Assembly: GCA_013368325.1 (NCBI GenBank)
Contig: JAACJK010000231.1
Location: 186,001-250,000 of the forward strand
Direction of reading: 5' to 3'
From: Ephemerocybe angulata
Lineage: Eukaryota > Basidiomycota > Agaricomycetes > Agaricales > Psathyrellaceae
Length of the DNA stretch: 64,000 nucleotides
The translations under genes and the position numbers were made by a program. Positions 56,882 through 64,000 of the stretch are shown here, piece after piece (positions within the stretch are counted from its first letter, which is position 1; each line of letters begins with the position of its first letter). Below the pieces are notes generated by a model. The model saw only the letters and a program-made list of their open reading frames with translations. It was not told where the DNA came from and did not search any database.

Positions 56882-57275
56882 TCTATCGCGCATGCGCACA
56901 ACGCCTCGACCCTGATCAACGCTGATGAGCGCTCAGAATATTCGGGCCGTCGTGTGAACGGGCGCCGAACTGGCCAGCTCGACATGTGATAGCGTCTGCA
57001 CTGGTGTATCATCTGGTAAGCTTACTGCTATACCCTGCTTTTTTGGTCATTGGCTTTCAACCCTCAATATGGCGCGTAGGTAGCTAGATATCGATTGAAG
57101 GCTAGGTATTTGGGAAAGGGTAGGGGCGAGAGGTGTGATGACTCGCGCCAACTGAGGCGGGCAGGTGGCGCCGCGAACCTGAGAAGATCAACTGCGACCA
57201 CGCGGTGGCTCCACGCATCTATTTACCGGGATTAAGAGAGGAAAGCGAGGTAAGAAAGAAGGTTTTTAAGGAAGG
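56882..57275. other. Spacer before the second Gypsy element
   Basis: No gene supported. Confidence 0.4.
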
Positions 57276-58273
57276 TGTCGTGAACACCGGTCAGCCTACC
57301 TATTTTCTCTTCTTTTCCTTTCATTTCTTCCTTTACTATTCATTCATGCGCATTCCTGCACACTCTTGCACACCTTTGCACACCCTTGCACACCTTCACA
57401 CTGCCTTCGCTCTTCTGAGCCTTCCCCTCACTTCATGCACAGCACGTTCGTGCTTCTTATTCTCGTGCACAGCACGTTCACACCTTGTTCACACCTTTGT
57501 TCTCAGGCGCACTGCCCGCGCGCTGCCTTTTAGTCATATCGACTCATATGGACTCTATTGTTCTTTGGATCATTCTATTGTTCTATTTTCGTTCGAGATC
57601 ATCTGGACACATATATACTCGTAGCTACTCGTTCATTATTCCTCACTTGATCTCTTTGACTATACAGGTACATAGTCGCTTTGCTCCTATTCCCTGTATT
57701 CTATTTACCTTTGACTATACAGCTCTTGTATCTGCATCGCTGCTCGTCGCTCGTCCGACCGCTGCTCCTCTGCTCTCTGCTCTCCGCTCGTCGCTCGTCC
57801 GACATCAGCCGGCATCTTCGCCACATTAGATCAAGTCCTCCCAACTGCGCCGACATTCATCGTCCTCGCAGCCCCTGCTAGCCGGCACCATCGCGCCCAC
57901 CCGTTCCCCCTCACCTGCAACCTCTGACGGCTCTCAACCGGACAGCTGTGCACCATACCTTCACGGCCTACAGATCGACTCCGCCTACCTCCGATCCACC
58001 ACTGATCCAGTCTGGTCCTCAGTCTACTGGTACATCGACCGGAACGGCTTAACTGTCTACACCGACTGCACAGAACAACCCTGCCCCCACGCTAAGGAAA
58101 CCCAGGATTCTATCCCAGGCTTCTACCTCTCTGGCCTTCGTGGAGAACTAGTCCTACCACTAGTCCCACAGTACCTGCACCCTACCAGCCCGCCTAGCCG
58201 CATCCCACCCCCATCGTCACCACCGCCGCCGTACTCCCCAAAGCTCCCTGACTACCCAAGTCCACCTCCTGAC
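57276..58273 (+). repeat. Putative 5' LTR and leader of the second Gypsy element
   Basis: The region starts TGTCGTGA. It has a pyrimidine-rich run and tandem 'tgcacac' words near 57355-57400. The LTR's right end is not defined because its 3' partner is outside. From about 57890 to 58273 the gag frame is already open (PSPPPDM before M58274). Confidence 0.45.
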
Positions 58274-59545
58274 ATGTCAGACGATCGCATCGAAGCCCTC
58301 TTCGAGAGGCTCATAGAAGCCCAGACAAAGACCAACGACCAGTTGACCGCGCTGGCCGCAGCTCAAAACCAAGCCCGATCTGCACCTGCACCTGCTCCAG
58401 CCACCAACACCACCCAGGTTGGGGCTGTCAACGTGTCCACCGGCTCCAGTATGGCTCGCCCGGAGCCTTTCAAGGGAGGTTCCGCCGACGCCCGGCGATT
58501 CCTCCAGTACTACACCATGTGGGCCCGATCGAAGGAAGCTCCCCTCAACAAGCTCAACACTACCACCGGCTTCCATGAGATCGCTCCCGAGCAGTGGATC
58601 ATCCACGCCCTCTCGCTCCTGCAGGGGGAAGCCGCGATATGGGCCGTCCGCTACCTCCAAGACATCGAGGCCCATGCCACCACCCAAGCCGCCGCTGCAG
58701 CCGCTACCGCAGCCAACCAGACCGCTGTCCCCATCACCCCTTTCCCCTTCAGTGGATCGTGGGACGAGTTCGTCAAGGCCTTCAAGGCCCGCTTCATGGC
58801 CTCGGACGACAACGCCGAAGCCCAGAGGGAACTCGAGTCCATCACCCAGGGCAACAAGACGGTTGCGCAGTACGCAGCGCGCTTCCAGGAGGTCTCCGGA
58901 CGCACGGACTACTCCGAGTCGGACCTTGGCCATCGCTTCAAACAGGGCCTCTCCAAGGACGCCCGTGCCTGGTTGACCATGGCCTCCTTCGCCAAGGCAC
59001 CCGCCACCTTCGAGGAGCTTGTCCAGCTCGCTGTCAAGGTTGACTTCCACATGCGCGACAGCATGGCGGAAGGCCCTCGTACCAAGGGTTCCACTGCCTA
59101 CTCCCCTCCCACTGCCGCTCGCGACCCCTACGCCATGGATGTCGACGCTAGTCGAAGCTCGACGGCTCGCACCCGCGAAGACTTCACCAAGCTCATGCGA
59201 GGTCGCTGCTACGGGTGCGGCTCCAAGGCCCACCTGAAGTCGGCAGGAGGACACGAGGCCACCAAGTGTGGATACTGCGCCCGCATCGGGCACATCGAGG
59301 CCGTCTGCCAGGACAAGTACCTAGGCAACGAGAAAGGCCGAGGAGCCCGACGCTCTCAGAAGGCAGCTGCCACGACCAGCGACACCCCCTTCACCCTCTT
59401 CCCAGGCGAGACCTCTGCCCCCAACGTCTCGTCCCCTGCCCCTTCGACGACACCCGAGGACCCTAGGTTCACACGCCTAGAGGCGGCCCTCGCCGAGCAG
59501 AACCGCCTCTTTGGGCTCCTCGCCAACGACAAGCCGGGTTTTTGA
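58274..59545 (+). CDS. gag: Gag polyprotein of the second Gypsy element
   Basis: 423 residues, or longer if translation starts upstream in the open frame. A Gag core (MARPEPFKGGSADARRFLQYY, EFVKAFKARFM) is followed by a zinc-knuckle region (CYGCGSKAH...C and CGYCARIGHIEAVC). The first knuckle has an enlarged spacing. The end overlaps the -1 pol frame at ttttga. Confidence 0.88.
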   Translation: MSDDRIEALFERLIEAQTKTNDQLTALAAAQNQARSAPAPAPATNTTQVGAVNVSTGSSMARPEPFKGGSADARRFLQYYTMWARSKEAPLNKLNTTTGFHEIAPEQWIIHALSLLQGEAAIWAVRYLQDIEAHATTQAAAAAATAANQTAVPITPFPFSGSWDEFVKAFKARFMASDDNAEAQRELESITQGNKTVAQYAARFQEVSGRTDYSESDLGHRFKQGLSKDARAWLTMASFAKAPATFEELVQLAVKVDFHMRDSMAEGPRTKGSTAYSPPTAARDPYAMDVDASRSSTARTREDFTKLMRGRCYGCGSKAHLKSAGGHEATKCGYCARIGHIEAVCQDKYLGNEKGRGARRSQKAAATTSDTPFTLFPGETSAPNVSSPAPSTTPEDPRFTRLEAALAEQNRLFGLLANDKPGF

Positions 59546-61708
59546 AGCGGGTGCCCGTCCGTGCTGCTGCACGCGTACCCATCGCTATGTGTTCCACCTC
59601 CTCCTATGACTCCATCTCATCATGTACCATTAGTTCTATTCGTGAAATCGATCCCACTTCAGACCATTTCCGAGTACGAACAACATTGAGAGGTCGCAAC
59701 AGGAGCACTAGCTCAGCAGCCATGATAGATTGTGGGGCCACCGCCCTCTTTCTTGACCACCCTTTTGTCCTAAAGCATCACATCACAATCTTCCCGCTCC
59801 GTCACTCCATCCTCCTTCGCAACATTGATGGCTCCCCAAACACTGCCGGGGACATCACCCACTTCGCGCGTCTTCACCTCACAGTCGGACCCCACAACCG
59901 CTGGACAGACTTTCTTGTCACCGACCTAGGAGGCGAGAACATCATCCTGGGGCTCCCCTGGCTTCGCCAGGTTAACCCAGAGATCGACTGGACAAAGGGT
60001 ATTGTGCGCATCAACCCCCGAGCCACCATCGAGGACGTTCCTGAGGACCCGAACCCGAGCTATGCTCTGGGGGAACCATCCAACGGATCTGTCCTGGAAG
60101 AGATCTATGCCTCGAGCGCACCCCCGGACCCCATCGCATTCGTTCCAGAGCTCCTACCCTCACGCCGTCATCCCCGCGCCTCGGTAGAGGAGGTGCCGGA
60201 GGAAAGACATCCGTGTTTGGACTTAGGGGAACCCTCTGACGGATCGATTCTGGAGGAGATCTACGCCTCTTGGCCCATGCTCCCCAGCTCTCCAACTCCT
60301 GAACCTGCCCCACCGTCGTCGCCCCCTCCTGTGGAAGAGAAGCCCGAAACCCCCTTCTGCCGAATCCGTGCTAACCGAACTACTCGACGCCGCTGGCTTC
60401 GAGCCGGTATCATCGAGCGCACGAATGAGGAACTGTGGTGTTCAGCTGGCTTCACCTACTCCCAGAAGATCGCTGAGGACGCGAAGAAAGGTAAACCGGA
60501 GAGAACACTCGAGGAGATCATCCCTGCCCACTACCGAGAACACGCCGCCGTCTTTTCTGAGCAAGAGTCTACTCGACTTCCAAGCCACAAGGACTGGGAT
60601 CATGCCATTGAGCTCACACCCGGCGCTCCAGCCAACATCCGCACCAAAATCTACCCCATGTCCCTAGATGAACAAGCCGTGCTCGATACATTCCTCCAGG
60701 AGAACCTCGCCAAAGGATACATCCAGCCCTCCAAGTCGCCCATCTCCTCCCCCGTTTTCTTCATCAAGAAGAAGGACGGAACTCTCCGGTTCATCCAGGA
60801 CTACCGCCGTCTCAACGAGTATACCATCAAGAACCGCTACCCGCTCCCTCTCGTCGCCGATATCATCAGCCGTCTCCGAGGTGCCAAGTACTTCACCAAG
60901 TTTGACGTCCGCTGGGGATACAACAACGTCCGCATAAAGGAGGGAGATGAATGGAAAGCTGCGTTCGCCACCAGTCGAGGCCTCTTCGAACCCAAAGTCA
61001 TGTTTTTCGGTCTAACCAACTCACCTGCCACATTCCAGGGCCTCATGAACTCGATCTTCTCAGATCTGGTCGTCTCCGGCAAGGTGGCGGTCTACCTCGA
61101 CGACATCCTCATCTTCACCATGGACCTGGAAGAACACCGCCGCATCACCCACGAAGTCCTCCGTCGCCTGCGACAGCACGACCTCTACCTACGTCCTGAG
61201 AAGTGTGAGTTCGAGAAGGAGGAGATTGAATATCTGGGTATGGTTATCCGAGAGGGAGAGGTGAGCATGGACCCTGCCAAGGTCCAAGCCGTCCGTGGCT
61301 GGCCCGTACCGCGCAACGTCCGCGAAGTCCGAGGATTCCTGGGCTTTGCCAACTTCTACCGCCGCTTCATCAAGGACTTCTCCAAAGTCGCCCGCCCGCT
61401 CCATGACCTCACCAAGAAGAACACCCTGTTCGAATGGACTGACGAACGCCAACAAGCCTTCGAAACCCTCCGTGACGCCTTTATCTCGGCCCCCGTCCTC
61501 GCTCTCTGGGATCCTGACCGCCCTACTCGCATCGAAGTCGATGCCTCTGGCTTCGCCACCGGAGGTGCCCTTCTCCAGCAAGCCGCTGATGGCGCCTGGC
61601 ATCCTGTCGCCTTCCGATCAGCGTCTATGGACCCAGCTCAGCGAAACTACGAGATCTACGACCGGGAGATGCTAGCCATCATCGAAGCCCTCAAAGATTG
61701 GCGCCCGT
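59542..61708 (+). CDS. pol: Pol polyprotein of the second Gypsy element, truncated
   Basis: The frame is open from the gag stop (-1 relative to gag); the first ATG is near 59587. It carries an aspartic protease (MIDCGATALFLD, IILGLPWL), a reverse transcriptase (YLDDILIF) and the start of RNase H (EVDASGFATGG). Coding homology ends at LKDWRP where the nested LTR begins. The open frame runs on by chance to 61854. Integrase is missing from the window. Confidence 0.9.
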
Positions 61709-63090
61709 TGATGCGCCTTCAGCGCGTCTACCCACTAAAAATCGCGATTTACCTTAATAAATACGCGATTCCCACTGCATATCATCTATCAAAAGACCTG
61801 CACCAACGTAAAGGGGAACGAGAGTCAGAGCCGAGCCCAGAGCTGCTGACTTAGCCTCTCTGACCTACGCGCGGGACTACGAGAAGTGACGAGTAGCCTC
61901 AAGCGGGTAAGACCTACCTTCGCGAGACACTTGCTACTTTAAGGAGACACGCGCGGGACAACTATGGGACCGACTTGGCAAGTAACGGACATAGGCAGAG
62001 TAGTGCGTATCAATGGGAAGCCCCCTACCCATCCCTTCGTATCTCGCGAGAACACTCTCGCCACACCCAGAGTCGAGAGATCACCGTGACATCAGTAGTC
62101 GAGAGGGATTGCACCCGAGCCCCTGATAAGCGCCGGAGTATAGCTCCCGCGCGACTTGATCTTCACGAGAGGTGGCACGTCGAGAGGTCGATCACACCTC
62201 GAGATGTTCGCAATCAAACCACGTCTCGGGAAAGTTCTGGGATCGCCATCGGCTGAGGGGAAAACTCAGTACAGGCACCCGCGTGTAACACAGGGGAAGC
62301 GGAACCGGCACAACTTAAGCGCCCCATGATTCCCTTGCCCGGATATCGGATAGATCGTCCGCGGCTCCACTCTATCAGAGGGGAACCACAATCAGAGATA
62401 AGAATAGGTCGTTCCACACGAGACGGGTGGCGCGGCGTGTACGAAGAAGTCGGTTGGTGGCAACGGCACAGTCTTGGGTATTTACCCGGGCGCTAATTGG
62501 CCTTGAGTTCAACCTCGAGAGGTCTTCCCTCCTATCTCTATGTTTCACTTGGACTGTTTCGGAATGTATCGCGATCGCATGTGTTTTTCATCTGTTTGTC
62601 TTCGAGCTTGTTTGTAAATATTCGGCATGTACTTAAGTCTCGCGAGTAGTTTAGAGAAAATCAGTTACCCCCCAGTTTTCATCTTTCAAGTCTCTAAGTC
62701 AAAGTCCAAGTCTAGCCGTCGCGCTATCTGTCTGTCTGTCTGTCTGGTCGTCGTGCCAATTGTCTTTAAGTTTTCTGTTCCTTTTGCGAAGCTCTCGAGC
62801 CTAGTGAAAGCCCTCTCGTGGTAGCGACCTCGTCCTCCCGAGACCCCACCCTCTCATCGAGAACCTATATCACCCCGAAGCGCGGTCGAGTCTAGAACTC
62901 CCCTTCAAACTTGCTAGTTGCGAGTACCTTAGAGTCGACCTAGTCCTCTAGTCCAATACATTACTTTGCCCGCTCTATCTTGAGTGAGTTGCCCCTCAGC
63001 TACCTTAGTGTGGTTGTGTGTGTGTTGTGTGTTGTGTTTGTTGTTTTGGTTAGAGGCGTGTTTGGCTCTTAGCCCCGTAGCCGCACATCA
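61709..63090 (+). repeat. 5' LTR of the nested element (right end inferred)
   Basis: It begins TGATGCG. The end is placed at CACATCA (63090) because the next bases, tctggagcccacc, look like a primer-binding site. TCGCGAG words recur throughout. Confidence 0.55.
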
Positions 63091-63218
63091 TCTGGAGCCC
63101 ACCGCGAGGGGGAGTCAGAATCGATCAAAGCTTCATTCGTGATCAAGCTCTCGAGCGAGATCCGTTTGTCCGTTTCAGATAGTAAACGAGTTCTATCAAC
63201 ATAGCGTCGAGAAGACCT

Positions 63219-63683
63219 GTGCTTGATAAAGGAAAAGGAGTAGAGCGACCCAGGAAGAACCCAGTTCTCCCTAGTCAACCCGTTGGAACCCAACCGTCCG
63301 TTCGTGCGCGAACGAGAACAGCTGTTGCCGAAGCAGGAACAGAACTAGTTGCCTTTGATAACTATCCCAGACCAGGGACAAGTTTCCAAGCACCTACGAA
63401 CGCGAAAGCGAGAAGCAGCAGAGTCGTACCACCGGCTGTACCTCCTACCAGAACCCGCCAAGTCGCCCCGTTCACCGGCTGCCATACCAAGGGAGGGATC
63501 GGCCATCTATATAGAGAGAGAAGAGAGAAGAGAGTACGAAGAGAGGCGGAACGCGAGTCAGAAAGTCCCCAAGAAGGCCGGGCTATATGTGAAGACAAAT
63601 GTGACATTTGTGACATGAGCCCGGGAATGGATAACGCAGAAGAATCCTGGGAGAACATTCAGAACGCGCTTCGAATGACATGA
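63219..63683 (+). CDS. Gag-like remnant frame in the nested element
   Basis: 154 codons, basic and Arg-rich, with a C-terminal CDICDM pair. It may be a relic of gag. No catalytic domain is present, and the coding status is doubtful. Confidence 0.35.
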   Translation: MLDKGKGVERPRKNPVLPSQPVGTQPSVRARTRTAVAEAGTELVAFDNYPRPGTSFQAPTNAKARSSRVVPPAVPPTRTRQVAPFTGCHTKGGIGHLYRERREKRVRREAERESESPQEGRAICEDKCDICDMSPGMDNAEESWENIQNALRMT

Positions 63684-63930
63684 CATGTTGAGAACTACGC
63701 GAGAAGGATGTGACGCGGGCTAAACCTGCAAGCACCGGGAAAAACTTAGAATCAATAGAGTCGAGGGTACAGGGTTGTTAGGACGTCTCGGGATCAGAAT
63801 GAACCGGGGACCTCGCGGCAAAGGACTGAGGCGAGGCAGACAGGTCGGTGAACTCGCGAGAGGACAAGAACGAAGTTGGGTAGCGGTATCAAAAGGACTG
63901 AGGACAGTCTAGATTTCAGTTGGGGGGAGA

Positions 63931-64000
63931 TGATGCGCCTTCAGCGCGTCTACCCACTAAAAATCGCGATTTACCTTAATAAATACGCGATTCCCACTGC
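63931..64000 (+). repeat. 3' LTR of the nested element, cut by the window end
   Basis: The visible 70 bases match 61709-61778 with no difference noticed. Confidence 0.9.

Larger units (their letters stand above)
57276..61708 (+). mobile_element. Second Ty3/Gypsy element, interrupted by a nested LTR element
   Basis: It probably starts at TGTCGTGAACACCGG (57276), followed by a pyrimidine-rich leader, then gag and pol. The pol frame is cut inside RNase H at 61708 by the element that begins TGATGCGCC. The rest of pol and the 3' LTR must lie right of the window. It is a different family from the 24-31 kb element, with GC-richer codons and an Ala-rich gag. Confidence 0.85.
61709..64000 (+). mobile_element. 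Nested non-autonomous LTR element (no pol), running off the window
   Basis: The sequence from 61709 (tgatgcgccttcagcgcg ...) recurs exactly, as far as visible, from 63931 to the end, which marks 5' and 3' LTRs 2222 bp apart. A polypurine tract (ttggggggaga) precedes 63931. The part between LTRs is under 0.9 kb and has only a gag-like frame, so it needs another element's enzymes. Confidence 0.85.

Noticed and set aside
57350..57480. Tandem tgcacac words considered as a CRISPR-like or microsatellite array
   Set aside because: Too short and irregular, with no spacers. It lies in the leader/LTR of a retrotransposon.
58277..59293. 338-codon frame antisense to the second gag
   Set aside because: Opposite strand of a clearly functional-looking Gag with zinc knuckles. 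No domain of its own.

Overview
The window looks like nuclear DNA of a filamentous basidiomycete, most likely an Agaricomycete that decays plant material. Reading frames are broken by many short introns of about 48-65 nt with GTRNGT donors and CAG/TAG acceptors. Cellulose-binding (CBM1) modules sit on secreted hemicellulose and lignin-carbohydrate esterases. F-box families, a DUF6589 fragment, a class III-type chitin synthase and a chromodomain Ty3/Gypsy element are also typical of this group. No rRNA, convincing tRNA, CRISPR array or bacterial operon was seen. All exon models were built by eye from splice signals and frame continuity.

Layout. 0-3 kb: DUF6589 fragment, an intact F-box gene and a broken F-box copy. 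3-15 kb: a haloacid-dehalogenase-type hydrolase, a CBM1 acetyl-xylan-esterase-like enzyme, a long zf-4CXXC_R1 nuclear protein, a SnoaL-like pathogen-related protein and a mitochondrial polyprenyl diphosphate synthase (COQ1 type). 15-24 kb: chitin synthase, then a CBM1 protein with two fused glucuronoyl-esterase (CE15) domains, then an inverted relic of the F-box junction seen at 2 kb. 24-32 kb: a gene for a secreted protein of alternating acidic and cationic repeats, whose first intron holds a complete 6.7 kb chromovirus with visually identical LTRs and a 5-bp target duplication. 32-43 kb: a broken F-box gene, an F-box/LRR-like gene, a USP8-dimer-like protein, a decayed membrane-protein gene, glucosamine-6-phosphate N-acetyltransferase (GNA1), another F-box gene and an unrecognised serine-rich protein. 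43-53 kb: gene-poor accessory DNA with an odd GC-rich island and a 1.1 kb inverted-repeat element with G/C-tract ends. 53-55 kb: a CCR-like reductase gene split by a 520 bp hAT-like MITE with a perfect 8-bp target duplication. 56 kb: a small secreted relative of the 24-32 kb gene. 57-64 kb: a second Ty3/Gypsy element whose pol is interrupted by a non-autonomous LTR element that runs off the window.

How genes relate. GNA1 makes GlcNAc-6-phosphate, a precursor of the UDP-GlcNAc used by chitin synthase. The two CBM1 esterases would act outside the cell on acetylated xylan and on lignin-glucuronoxylan esters. The two acidic 'ARxLVDELxxREI' proteins form a secreted family, one with tandem cationic, glycine-rich segments. 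The strongest candidates for something undescribed are this repeat precursor family and the tandem CE15 enzyme, whose first domain has lost its catalytic serine.
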